Below are positions 24,823 through 32,371 of a stretch of DNA of 33,523 nucleotides, in pieces. Under the pieces are notes generated by a model, which searched no databases, was not told the DNA's origin, and saw nothing but the letters and a program-made list of their open reading frames with translations. Position numbers and translations under genes: made by a program. Every line of letters begins with the position of its first letter. Position 1 is the stretch's first letter. Origin of the DNA: a virus; the IMG/VR virus record IMGVR_UViG_3300030098_005358, positions 1-33,523 of that record; one strand, written 5' to 3'.

Positions 24823-26250
24823 CTATACTGGGAACGTGATGTTCGTCAGGACAGCATTTCGATTCGGCTCTTTGCACACGAGGTTGTAATACCAGCGCAC
24901 AAAACCTTCCCAAGCATCTTGATTGCTCAAGCGACTGAGGACGTTGCCATCGAGATCCGCCATGCCGAAGCTTTGAAGCTCAGCAATGGTCCAGGTCTTC
25001 GTCTTCAAGAAGATGATAAGACCTTTACCGCAGTGACGGCTCATCTTCATTGGAATACCGTTGAAGGCATAACCGCTGAAGCCGGGATCACCAGTACCAG
25101 GACGGCTTTGAGCATCCTTGGTCATTTGACCAGGAGCCGTAAAGGTAAGAAGATCCGCATACTTTTGGCGAATACCAGGGTGCACATACATGCAATCCGG
25201 GTCATCACCACCAAGCACCATGATTTCATCAAGGATCGTTTGCATACGACCAAACAAGAGATCAGCGTTACCAGCGGCAGCGCCGATAGCAACCGACTCA
25301 ACCGTCGAGCGAAGGCTCGGGTTTTGAGTTGTTCCTGCTAAAGTGCCAGTTTGAATGACACTGCGGTCTACCGTGTAGTGAGCAGACAAACCAAGGTTGG
25401 CGTAAATACCAAGAGCCTCGTTGTTGACCTCATTAAGCACTGGGTCATCAGCCGCAGCTACAGGAACAAAAGGTGCCAAGCCAGCGCCACAACCACGCAC
25501 AACAACCATCGCAGGATGACGAGTGCCACTAAGCGCATCCCACCGAACCACGCCACCGTTGTCGGTAACAAGCGTAATTGAATTATCAGCGCCGGCATTA
25601 CCATCACAAGTCAGGTAGTTAGCAACCGTCTTCGGGAAGGTAACGTTTGTTGTAAGTAAGGACTCGTAGGTCGCCATGCTGATAATATCAATGTTCAGCA
25701 AGTTACCAGGAGTGCCACCTTTTGAAGCGTCTTCTGCAAGAGCTTGGTAAGTGCGAAGCACGTCTTTGTTTCCGCAAAAATCAGGAGTGATTGTTGCACC
25801 CGTATTCTGAACGGTAACATGACGAACAAAGCCGACACAGCCACCGCCGGTAAACATACCTTGGTTAGCTTTCAGCTTGGTGTCCGTAACCAGGCCGTCC
25901 ATTTCGGTTTGGACGTAAGTCGCAAACGAATTGGCCGTGGTCTTAGCCGTTGCAATAGCCGGACCCGTAAGGGAGAATCGACCGTAAAGGTACTTGGCCT
26001 TCACGTTCAGGTTCACATGACCCTGCTTGCCCGCAGTTGGAAGCACCCCAGCTTCAGCGCGGAAGCCCGTACCGTCGTTGCGGCTGACATGCACTGGAAT
26101 CACAACCTGGCGTCCTTGCCAATCCAGTGTAGATTTTTGAAACATTTGCACCATTTCAAGCTGGTTGTTTAAGCTTTCAATGATGGGTCCGAGATAGAAC
26201 TCTTTTAGGATCGCATCAAGATCCGAGATTGTAACGGCCATAACTGCCAT
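24823..26250 (-). CDS. Major capsid protein (HK97-type fold)
   Basis: This is a 475-residue protein. The scaffold gene immediately upstream and the portal two genes downstream fix its identity by order. Its features fit an HK97-fold capsid protein: an N-arm region (LYLGPI-like, FYLGPIIESLNNQLEMVQMF), a beta E-loop region (VIPVHVSRNDGTGFRAEAG), SLTGPAIATAKTTANSFA for the spine helix, and MYVHPGIRQKYADLL in the A-domain. ATG 26250 overlaps the scaffold stop (TAATG), with AGGAG only 3 bases upstream. The in-frame ATG at 26241 is an alternative start, 3 codons shorter. Confidence 0.88.
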   Translation of the reverse strand: MAVMAVTISDLDAILKEFYLGPIIESLNNQLEMVQMFQKSTLDWQGRQVVIPVHVSRNDGTGFRAEAGVLPTAGKQGHVNLNVKAKYLYGRFSLTGPAIATAKTTANSFATYVQTEMDGLVTDTKLKANQGMFTGGGCVGFVRHVTVQNTGATITPDFCGNKDVLRTYQALAEDASKGGTPGNLLNIDIISMATYESLLTTNVTFPKTVANYLTCDGNAGADNSITLVTDNGGVVRWDALSGTRHPAMVVVRGCGAGLAPFVPVAAADDPVLNEVNNEALGIYANLGLSAHYTVDRSVIQTGTLAGTTQNPSLRSTVESVAIGAAAGNADLLFGRMQTILDEIMVLGGDDPDCMYVHPGIRQKYADLLTFTAPGQMTKDAQSRPGTGDPGFSGYAFNGIPMKMSRHCGKGLIIFLKTKTWTIAELQSFGMADLDGNVLSRLSNQDAWEGFVRWYYNLVCKEPNRNAVLTNITFPV

Positions 26251-27029
26251 TAACTCCTAAGATATTCGAGCATCGCTTCCCTAGCTTCATCCGTGTTTTT
26301 CGGACGCCACTCTTCATCGGGAGAGGATGATTTCGATTTTTGTTTTCGAGATGGGCGAGGAGGGGCATTTGCCACCCCACCGCCCGACTGTTGCTCGTCG
26401 AGGTAGCGAGCAATAGCCGCTTCCTCGACTCCTGCAACCCAGTGAGAATAACGGGCTGCAACGTCAGAGGCGTTTTGATTACCGTCCTGCGCAAGAGCGT
26501 CCCAAATGTATTCTTCAGGTACATTGGGGAATTCTTGTGTAGCGATACCGACCTCACGTTCAAGTTCCATTGTTGCAAATTTAACCTGCATTTCTTGGGT
26601 TTGTTGTCGGAGGTAAGCAATGTCATCAGTTTGATCTCCATCGAAAACGGAGAAATCATTCTCGTCATAATAACCTGACTCTTGCTCTTGTTTTGGAGGT
26701 TCTGGTTTTTGGCTGAGCTTTCTTTCGAGGTCAGCAATGTACTGCTCTCGCTGTTCAAGCTCAGACTGTAAGGCATGACGGCGCTCGTTGATTTGCTTAA
26801 ACCGGTCGTAAGGGACTCGGTGTCCCTCCTCGGGTTCGTACTCATCATCATCGTCGGCTGCTGCCTCAACAGATGTCTCCTCTTCTTCCTCTTCAAACTC
26901 GTCGGAGGCTTCCGATTCCTCTTCTACGGATTGCGATTCAAGCTCTTCAAGATCTTCAGGCTCTTCCTCGCTTTCGACTTCTCTTCCCTCTAGCATGGCC
27001 ACAATAGACGCGTGACGTTCCTCATCCAT
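26250..27029 (-). CDS. Capsid scaffolding protein
   Basis: This 259-residue protein sits directly upstream of the capsid gene. The N-terminal about 70 residues are extremely acidic (long Glu/Asp runs such as FEEEEEETSV). The middle has a coiled coil (RHALQSELEQREQYIADLERKL). The C-terminal third has a basic patch (RPSRKQKSKS) and a short helix, the usual capsid-binding end of phage scaffolds. The ATG follows AAGGGA about 7 bases upstream. It would direct procapsid assembly and leave before packaging. A 43-base gap separates it from the terminase gene. Confidence 0.82.
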   Translation of the reverse strand: MDEERHASIVAMLEGREVESEEEPEDLEELESQSVEEESEASDEFEEEEEETSVEAAADDDDEYEPEEGHRVPYDRFKQINERRHALQSELEQREQYIADLERKLSQKPEPPKQEQESGYYDENDFSVFDGDQTDDIAYLRQQTQEMQVKFATMELEREVGIATQEFPNVPEEYIWDALAQDGNQNASDVAARYSHWVAGVEEAAIARYLDEQQSGGGVANAPPRPSRKQKSKSSSPDEEWRPKNTDEAREAMLEYLRS

Positions 27030-27072
27030 CTCTTTTCCCTTCTACGAAGCGTAACGTGCTAAGACCCGATAG

Positions 27073-28665
27073 TTATAAGAGATCACCAATTGCTCCTAAG
27101 ATTTCATCGCCGCTGTCTTTAGCAAACTCAGAATTCTTAGCAGATTTCCACATTCTTCCTGTGTGCATTTCCCATTGAAGCACCTCGGCAATGCCTCGGG
27201 GCTTATATGATTTCTGCACCTCTTCTTCAACTTCATCTACTTGGTCAAGGCCCATTAATGCAAGACCTGTTGCCATGACCATATCATCATGCTGCCCTGG
27301 GGCGGCTTCAACTTTACCTCGGCCGTTGTATTGTAAACGGTTTGCCTCAGTCCGAAAACGGGCGCAAGTTGCACCGCACCATTCTCTAGTTATGTGCTCA
27401 TACAAACGATTAAAAAGCATGGGCCGGCTTTTTGAGGTTGTCATAAAACCTAACCGATTTTGCCAGGCGTTGGTCACTTTATCAAAGCTAGCTGTTCGAT
27501 ACATGTAAGGATAACCTTCGCCCTGAAGGTAGTCCTGGACAGCAAGGCCGTAGCTGTTTGTTTCAATCACTGTAAACGCATTGTACCGACGAGCATACTT
27601 TAAAACTTTGCGGCCATATAAGCTCGGAGGAATTCTTTCGTAGTAACTCGCGGCCATGCGGATGTTTTTGCGGTCGGTAACATCCAAAATCATAAACGCA
27701 CTGTAATCGCCACCAGGACTACCCGTCGCTGTATCAACACCCATTGTGTAAATACCAAACTTTTTAGGCTCTAGGTATTCAATGTAGCCCTCTTTGAAAT
27801 CTAAAACATGAAAAGAATTCGGGAAGAAAGGAGAGCCCGACGCAACAAAGGCATCGGTTGCTTGGGCAGGGTATTCCTGGTTGAAAATGTTCCAATTGTT
27901 CGCACAGGCCGTGCGCAACGTGTTAACCATCCAGTTGAATTGGGGTTTGCTCAGCTTGTTTTTGTAGCTGTATTCAAGCTCTTCTTCGGTCGGGTCGTTA
28001 AATTTTGGCTTATCTAGCGTATAATCCGTGTCCATACGCCAGCCCAGAAACATTTTGCTGTAACCGCTTTCGCTGCTCCATAAATCGTAAGCTTCGTTCA
28101 TTCCGTTGGCGGTAGACTCAAGAACAATCTTTGCGCTCTTTGTTCGAGCACCGAACAAAGACGCAATAGTTTTTTCCATGTTGTTCCAGAACGCATACTC
28201 GGATGCATGAATTAAATTGTAGGTGCTACCACGAAAACTTTGGCTCGATGCGGAACCAACCCGGATACTACTGCCCGTAATAAATTTAATTTCGTTTTCT
28301 CGAGAGCGCGTTGTCTCAAGCTTTAGATGTTTAGGCAGGTGCTTGTGAAACAAATGGTAAATTTCAAAGATTTTCTTCACCGCTTCATCGGTGTGCGCCA
28401 CAATCGCCGTGCGGGTGTACTTGTTAAACAGTGTGTGCCAAAAAAAATACGCCGCAATTATCGTCGTGCTGCCTAGCTGGCGCGCTTTAAGCAGCATCAT
28501 GTGGTCATTATCACGAATAGAATCCACAATTTTCATTTGAGCCTGGTTAGGGACCAAAGGCTTTAGCTCGGACTCTTTGGTGATGATCTTTAGGTATTTT
28601 TCACAGAAATAAGAAAAATCCTCGCGACAACGAAGAATGTCTTGGCGCAAATCATCGCTGTTCAT
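27073..28665 (-). CDS. Large terminase subunit (packaging ATPase and nuclease)
   Basis: This is a 530-residue protein from ATG 28665. A TTG two codons earlier is in frame, but GGAG lies only 3 bases before it versus about 10 before the ATG. The ATPase domain has the Walker A-like KARQLGST (about residues 60-67) and a Walker B with its catalytic acid in IHASEYAF (about 152-159). The RNase H-like nuclease domain shows GVDTATGSPGGDYSAF (Asp near 311), VIETNSYG (about 367-374) and PGQHDDMVMA (about 457-466). It pumps DNA through the portal and cuts it. The gene overlaps the 110-residue gene by 14 bases. This is the most secure call in the window. Confidence 0.96.
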   Translation of the reverse strand: MNSDDLRQDILRCREDFSYFCEKYLKIITKESELKPLVPNQAQMKIVDSIRDNDHMMLLKARQLGSTTIIAAYFFWHTLFNKYTRTAIVAHTDEAVKKIFEIYHLFHKHLPKHLKLETTRSRENEIKFITGSSIRVGSASSQSFRGSTYNLIHASEYAFWNNMEKTIASLFGARTKSAKIVLESTANGMNEAYDLWSSESGYSKMFLGWRMDTDYTLDKPKFNDPTEEELEYSYKNKLSKPQFNWMVNTLRTACANNWNIFNQEYPAQATDAFVASGSPFFPNSFHVLDFKEGYIEYLEPKKFGIYTMGVDTATGSPGGDYSAFMILDVTDRKNIRMAASYYERIPPSLYGRKVLKYARRYNAFTVIETNSYGLAVQDYLQGEGYPYMYRTASFDKVTNAWQNRLGFMTTSKSRPMLFNRLYEHITREWCGATCARFRTEANRLQYNGRGKVEAAPGQHDDMVMATGLALMGLDQVDEVEEEVQKSYKPRGIAEVLQWEMHTGRMWKSAKNSEFAKDSGDEILGAIGDLL

Positions 28666-28984
28666 TAGCAAGAATCTCCAGAATGATCTTTAGATTGCCC
28701 TCAACGTCCTCAAGCTCTTTCTCGATTGTGTCCAGTTTGCTGCCAATACCCTTGATTACCTCAAGGCGCTCATCGTTGTAGGTCGAGATTACCTGGTCGT
28801 ACCGATCTCGCAGTGCGGCCTCACGGTCAATGTGACCTTGCGCCTGCTCCCGTAGCTGAGCTTGGAAGTTGTCCGTTAAATCGTCTAGCCGCTTAGAGGT
28901 TTTTATAAAAATCCAGAAAATTGCTGCTGCGGCAATCCCGAGAGGCCCGAACCCGGCGATAATTTCTATAAACTGAGAATCCAT
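28652..28984 (-). CDS. Membrane-anchored coiled-coil protein between the terminase genes
   Basis: This 110-residue protein has one hydrophobic segment at about residues 7-27 (FGPLGIAAAAIFWIFI), then KTSKR and about 80 residues of charged coiled coil. This is the layout both of i-spanins and of the UviB/BhlA group of small holin-like proteins. T7 places its Rz-type gene 18.5 between the terminase subunits, so an inner-membrane spanin fits by position. The positive residues after the span favour a cytoplasmic C-terminus, which argues for the BhlA-like option. No nested lipoprotein (Rz1) frame was recognised. The function remains open between these. Confidence 0.65.
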   Translation of the reverse strand: MDSQFIEIIAGFGPLGIAAAAIFWIFIKTSKRLDDLTDNFQAQLREQAQGHIDREAALRDRYDQVISTYNDERLEVIKGIGSKLDTIEKELEDVEGNLKIILEILANEQR

Positions 28985-28993
28985 GTTCGATTA

Positions 28994-29566
28994 TTACTCT
29001 GAATCATCGTCGGTTTGCAACGCTGCAAGTTCAGTTGTCTCCGACAAAATATCAAAGATCGCAGTGTTTGTTTCTTTTTTGGTTTCGTTGTCCAGGTTCC
29101 ACACCTTGCGCTCCATAAGCTGGATATTGCGGGCTATTTCGGTGGCAATCTTGATTGTGTGTAACTGCTTTGCTGGTTTGGATTCAGGGTAAGCACTCGC
29201 CCTGGCCAAGGTTTCCTCGAGCATCTGAGAAAGAATTGCAGATGTGGCCTTTTGGCGGACAATAACGTCCTCAATCGCAAGATGAACCTCCATTTTTGTT
29301 TGCTCGGTCTTCTTTGCTATCTCTGCTCGAGCATATTCAAGCAAATGATCCGGACCGCTGTTCGACCGATCCCACTTTTCCGCAGCTTTCCAGCGAGAAA
29401 TCGTTCGAGTGGTCACGCCATGACGGCGAGATAAGTCCACAGCCGACTCGCCGTTCTCCCACTCAGAGCGAATAATCGACTTGAGCACGCGATTAATACC
29501 GCCATCGGACTCGCGCTTTATTTTGCGGGCTATTGTGACAGCGCCATTAGGTTTGACCACGCTCAC
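28994..29566 (-). CDS. Small terminase subunit (DNA-recognition)
   Basis: This 190-residue protein has an N-terminal helix-turn-helix of terminase type (SEWENGESAVDLSRRHGVTTRTISRWKAAEKW, about residues 30-61), followed by a helical oligomerisation region with long amphipathic helices and an acidic C-terminus. It sits two genes ahead of the large subunit. It starts with GTG inside a GTGA overlap with the upstream stop, with AGGG about 6 bases before it. No downstream in-frame ATG would keep the HTH. Expected role: ring-forming recognition of the packaging site. Confidence 0.83.
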   Translation of the reverse strand: MSVVKPNGAVTIARKIKRESDGGINRVLKSIIRSEWENGESAVDLSRRHGVTTRTISRWKAAEKWDRSNSGPDHLLEYARAEIAKKTEQTKMEVHLAIEDVIVRQKATSAILSQMLEETLARASAYPESKPAKQLHTIKIATEIARNIQLMERKVWNLDNETKKETNTAIFDILSETTELAALQTDDDSE

Positions 29567-30024
29567 TGTAGGCCCTGAACCTCTTTGGCGACTTCGGGGA
29601 TTTCATCAATGCCCTTTTCCGCAAGATATTCGCGAACATCTTTTGGGGTGTCTTCATGCAGAATAAGATGGGCGTCCTGCATCCAATGAGTAACCGCCCT
29701 GAGAATCTTTGCCATGTTCTTTTCTTCGTTTGGGTCGAGCGCCATCAGTGTAGACCGAAGCGTTTTAACCCGACGAATAAATTGAGCCTGCTTCTTAACC
29801 AAAGTCTTTTCATGTCGCCCTTCGGTTAACATGATCGGGACACCTGTCTCGTCCATCGTGATGCCCCACAGTGCTCGGATATGCTGCTGAGGGGTTAGCT
29901 CGCTATCCTTGTGCATACGGACTTGATCCAGGCTCATAAGGATTTGACTCATGCTTTCAGCGAAGGCTCCCTCGAGCAAGTGCCGGTTGAGTGTAGGGGT
30001 ATATTTCTCTTTCGATTTAGACAC
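29563..30024 (-). CDS. First gene of the late operon, hypothetical 153-residue protein
   Basis: This helical protein without cysteine or membrane segments begins at GTG 30024, with GGAGGG 5 bases upstream; there is no ATG near. Motifs seen are DSELTPQQHIRALWG and RRVKTLRSTLMALDP. The gene overlaps the small terminase as GTGA, so it may work with packaging. I do not recognise the family. It faces the divergent control region, so it is probably the first gene expressed from the late promoter. Confidence 0.72.
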   Translation of the reverse strand: MSKSKEKYTPTLNRHLLEGAFAESMSQILMSLDQVRMHKDSELTPQQHIRALWGITMDETGVPIMLTEGRHEKTLVKKQAQFIRRVKTLRSTLMALDPNEEKNMAKILRAVTHWMQDAHLILHEDTPKDVREYLAEKGIDEIPEVAKEVQGLQ

Positions 30025-30339
30025 GTCGTCCCTCCAATGTCCGGTAGGGTACCAAAAAAATCGTTCGCTGGAAAATTTAATATATAATGGGAGGATGGAA
30101 GGGACTGGAGGAGGACTGGGTTGTGTAAGGGTATCACCAAAGCCTTTGGTTGTTCACTCGCTTAGGAGTGTCACTTGTCCGGTTACTCGTTGTCGTGATC
30201 TTTTTCGTCCTGCGTCTGTGCTCCGTTAGTCTTCACCGTGACTGAACCGCAGGGGTGAGCCGGCCAGCAAGCTGTCCTCATGAACCGGCAATAAGCCGGC
30301 TAACTCTGCAATCCCGTAGAGTTTACGGAGGTATTTGCA
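30025..30339. promoter_or_regulatory. Divergent intergenic control region
   Basis: This 315-base gap lies between the minus-strand operon and the plus-strand genes. It contains an A7 tract (30054-30060), an AT-rich core (30071-30088) with TATAAT at 30083-30088 on the plus strand, a purine/G-rich stretch (30089-30120) and GCCGGC-rich inverted sequence (30258-30300). Near the plus gene there is a small hairpin, AACTCT (30302-30307) with AGAGTT (30318-30323), ending just before the GGAGG ribosome site. Promoters in both directions are expected here. Only the plus -10 is convincing, and its -35 is poor. Confidence 0.6.
30083..30088 (+). promoter_or_regulatory. Candidate -10 element TATAAT for the plus-strand genes
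   Basis: A perfect TATAAT in an AT-rich context, about 250 bases before the first plus-strand ATG. No good TTGACA-like -35 lies 16-18 bases upstream, so it may rely on an activator or a phage factor, or not be a promoter. Transcripts would begin with a G-rich leader. Confidence 0.4.
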
Positions 30340-30783
30340 ATGGCAAGTATTCTTTCCCAATCGTCCCGTGAGCAAACGCTTAACGGATTTCCCGCTGACC
30401 TGCCCGCTAACTCGGGCCTTCACGAAGCTAAGTTCTTCATCGGAGCACCTAACGGCGTCAAGCACGTCAAAGAATTTCCAAACGAAATGCCTGATGGAAC
30501 CGTCAAGGTAAATCGTGTCGTCTCCTACTCGATGCTTGTTGATGCCGTTGACCACAACGGACGCTCTCGCACCTACTGCTGCTTCCTTAACATTCGCAAA
30601 AGTGACTACACCAAAGCAGGACGTTATGGCGACAGAAGCGTTGAGAACCTTCTCGATACCTTGCTTGAAGAAGCCTCTGATACCGGAGTGAATCACGTCG
30701 TCGACATCAAGGCCGCTACAGATCGCACGGACGACCAAGGCAACATCATCAAAGCTAAAAACGGCCAAGCTAACTTAGCATAA
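30340..30783 (+). CDS. Hypothetical 147-residue early protein
   Basis: The ATG has GGAGG 8 bases upstream, preceded by a small hairpin. The product has no membrane segment or enzyme motif that I can name. It contains GFPADLPANSGLHEAKFFIG near the start, a beta-rich middle (VVSYSMLVDAVDHNGRSRTY) with a CC pair, and a tail with DRTDDQGNIIKAKNG. It is followed by its own terminator-like hairpin at 30801-30840, so it is probably a one-gene, highly expressed unit. It may bind nucleic acid or a host protein, but nothing decides this. Confidence 0.75.
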   Translation: MASILSQSSREQTLNGFPADLPANSGLHEAKFFIGAPNGVKHVKEFPNEMPDGTVKVNRVVSYSMLVDAVDHNGRSRTYCCFLNIRKSDYTKAGRYGDRSVENLLDTLLEEASDTGVNHVVDIKAATDRTDDQGNIIKAKNGQANLA

Positions 30784-30800
30784 ACCTTTATCCTGAATAG

Positions 30801-30850
30801 GGGGGCAGCGACGATCAGGCGTTCCGTCGTCGTTGCTCCCTTATTCTTTT
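30801..30850 (+). terminator. Intrinsic terminator after the 147-residue gene
   Basis: The arms GGGGGCAGCGACGA (30801-30814) and TCGTCGTTGCTCCC (30827-30840) form a 14-bp stem with G-U pairs, followed by TTATTCTTTT. It separates the first plus-strand gene from the next. The Shine-Dalgarno of the next gene follows directly, so the hairpin could also attenuate read-through. Confidence 0.75.
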
Positions 30851-30860
30851 GGAGCTTCCC

Positions 30861-31100
30861 ATGCTTATTCTTAATGTAACCGCATACACACAACTCGTTA
30901 CCGTGATGGCTCAACGCAACGACACCTTCCGTAACTGCATCGCAGACGACAACGTTGATTGCCTCTTCATCCTTCCTACTGGCGACAAAGTGTACTTCAC
31001 CCACTGCGACGCTGAGTTCTTCATTCCCGCTAACTACGGCACAACCGACACCACCAAACAGTGGCTCGACCAACACTCTATCACTTACTGGGAGCAATAA
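30861..31100 (+). CDS. Hypothetical 79-residue protein
   Basis: The start is ATG 30861 with GGAG 6 bases upstream. A TTG four codons earlier overlaps that ribosome site and is unlikely. The product is a mixed alpha/beta acidic protein containing NVDCLFILPTGDKVYFTHCD and ending QHSITYWEQ, with three Cys residues. No family is recognised. The stop overlaps the next ATG (TAATG), so it is co-translated with the 103-residue protein, possibly as a pair. Confidence 0.72.
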   Translation: MLILNVTAYTQLVTVMAQRNDTFRNCIADDNVDCLFILPTGDKVYFTHCDAEFFIPANYGTTDTTKQWLDQHSITYWEQ

Positions 31101-31411
31101 TGAACAACATCGTAAAAACTGAAACCGTACACCCTATAGACCCTAAAGCTTACCCGTTCTGGCTCAAGCACTACTTCGCAGACGGTAGCTGGATATGCGC
31201 ACATAAATGCACCGACTACCTTGCAGTCGACTTCGGTAAAGACTGTGAGATCGACGGATCGCTACTCAAAGACGAAACGGATACCTGGGACTACTACTAC
31301 TCACTAGTGGTCGACCTAATCGCAGGTGTGCAGCGAATCATCATAGAAGATGTTGCAGGTGAAACGTACATCTCAATCGAACCTGGTGAAAGAGCCTATA
31401 TCGGTAGCTAA
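31100..31411 (+). CDS. Hypothetical 103-residue acidic protein
   Basis: ATG 31100 overlaps the previous TAA and has GGAG 5 bases upstream. A GTG at 31061 is in frame but lacks a ribosome site. The protein is acidic and aromatic (DETDTWDYYYSLVVDLIAG, ETYISIEPGERAYIG) with two Cys in ICAHKC. It has no membrane or enzyme motif. Its acidity could suit a DNA-mimic or host-protein inhibitor, but this is only composition. The gene ends before the terminator at 31419-31460. Confidence 0.72.
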   Translation: MNNIVKTETVHPIDPKAYPFWLKHYFADGSWICAHKCTDYLAVDFGKDCEIDGSLLKDETDTWDYYYSLVVDLIAGVQRIIIEDVAGETYISIEPGERAYIGS

Positions 31412-31418
31412 AACGAAA

Positions 31419-31460
31419 GAGGGGAATGGTGGCACTCGTTGCCGCTGTTCCCCTTTTTTT
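31419..31460 (+). terminator. Intrinsic terminator after the 103-residue gene
   Basis: GGGGAA (31421-31426) pairs with TTCCCC (31448-31453) around an inner GTGGC/GCCGC stem, and is followed by a run of seven T (31454-31460). This is a standard rho-independent terminator, right after the stop of the two-gene unit 30861-31411. Confidence 0.85.
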
Positions 31461-31638
31461 ATGCTGCGGTGTGCCGTTATCTTTACCCTTTATTCGTGAC
31501 ACTCTCGCTCGCTCACAAGAAGGACATGCAAGCCTGCGACTTTAACAAGACATGATCTCCGTGATTACCGAAGGGGCGCTGCCCCCAACATGAAGAAAAG
31601 ATGAACCCAATCAAGGGGCAGCAGGACTTGGAGTCATT
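31461..31638 (+). promoter_or_regulatory. Leader of the zinc-ribbon gene with a shared motif and tiny ORFs
   Basis: The region after the terminator has a GTGCCGTTAT-like element (31471-31480) and the 15-base motif GACATGCAAGCCTGC (31523-31537), which recurs before the 102-residue gene. It also has three overlapping mini-ORFs (31552-31593, 31590-31604 and one from 31601) linked by ATGA, and a perfect GGGGC/GCCCC hairpin at 31573-31585. The ribosome site of the main gene is GGAG, 5 bases before ATG 31639. Promoter strength cannot be judged. Confidence 0.4.
31523..31537 (+). repeat. 15-base motif shared by two early leaders, copy 1
   Basis: GACATGCAAGCCTGC is identical to 32399-32413. Both copies lie in a leader behind a terminator and before a start codon, with a GTGAC and a GTG(C/G)CGTTAT element upstream. 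It may be a promoter, operator or RNA element. Confidence 0.6.
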
Positions 31639-32316
31639 ATGGAACTGCATGGTACAACGATCGCACATTCTCTTAACCTTAAAACAACTGATAGCTTTCA
31701 TGCTGTCGAGGTGTTCCGTGTTGGTATGAACACCGTTAAACTACCAAGCATACTAAGCATACGCTTTAGTGGTGACCAACTAGACACGAACATCGAGACA
31801 TTCAGAAGCGATGAAGCAGACATTGAAGGTTATGATGTCTGGTGTGGTAACGATGACGCTATCAAGTGTGCATCTTGCGGATCACCTGAAGCTATTGATC
31901 GCTCAGTCAAGACAGTTAAGCGTTACGAGCGTGAGCTTAAGAAGTGGGTAGAGATAGGTGATGAAGTCACACCTCTTTGCAATGACTGTGCATGTACTAA
32001 GTTTATTAGTGGGTCCGGTGGGTACGTTGGTGTCACGATGCCACCCTCTACTGGTTACATTACTCACTACATCAAGGACGATACGAGTGGTAGCCGTAGC
32101 GCTGGACACATTCGTAATCCTGGTATCACTCGCAAGTTCACACGCTATCTAACGTCACCCGCTGGACCTGTAGAGCACGTTCGCAATGCTGTTGGTACGG
32201 TGAGCAAGGGTAAGGTTAGCGTTACCAATAGAGGCGAGCTGAATGAGTACGGTAAGCATAACCGATGCACCTTCTACGATAACAAGCAAGTGCGTCACCT
32301 TGAAAGTGTAAGGTAA
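31639..32316 (+). CDS. Zinc-ribbon-like protein of unknown function
   Basis: This 225-residue protein has CASC at residues 77-80 and CNDC at 114-117 (plus Cys119), spaced like a treble-clef or zinc-ribbon metal site. A Lys/Arg/Glu helix lies between the pairs. The N-terminal 70 residues look beta-rich (VEVFRVGMNTVKLPSILSIRF). The C-terminal part is rich in Gly, Thr, Arg and His and basic. Nucleic-acid or protein binding is a reasonable inference. The family is not recognised. It is a single-gene unit between the terminators at 31419-31460 and 32326-32371. Confidence 0.75.
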   Translation: MELHGTTIAHSLNLKTTDSFHAVEVFRVGMNTVKLPSILSIRFSGDQLDTNIETFRSDEADIEGYDVWCGNDDAIKCASCGSPEAIDRSVKTVKRYERELKKWVEIGDEVTPLCNDCACTKFISGSGGYVGVTMPPSTGYITHYIKDDTSGSRSAGHIRNPGITRKFTRYLTSPAGPVEHVRNAVGTVSKGKVSVTNRGELNEYGKHNRCTFYDNKQVRHLESVR

Positions 32317-32325
32317 AGCATAAGG

Positions 32326-32371
32326 CACTGTCACCCTCCTCCCCTGCGGGGAGGGTGTCAGTGTTTTTTTT
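32326..32371 (+). terminator. Strong intrinsic terminator
   Basis: CACTG (32326-32330) pairs with CAGTG (32359-32363). An inner CACCCTC...CCCC / GGGGAGGGTG stem follows around TGC, then eight T (32364-32371). It lies just after the zinc-ribbon gene. Confidence 0.9.

Noticed and set aside
28666-28671. TTG start for the large terminase two codons upstream
   Set aside because: The ribosome site is only 3 bases from it, and the ATG at 28665 has acceptable spacing.
30094-30229. Open frame in the divergent leader (44 codons from ATG 30094)
   Set aside because: The GGGAGG is directly against the ATG, the sequence is low complexity and Arg/Cys/Val-rich, and it does not couple to another gene.
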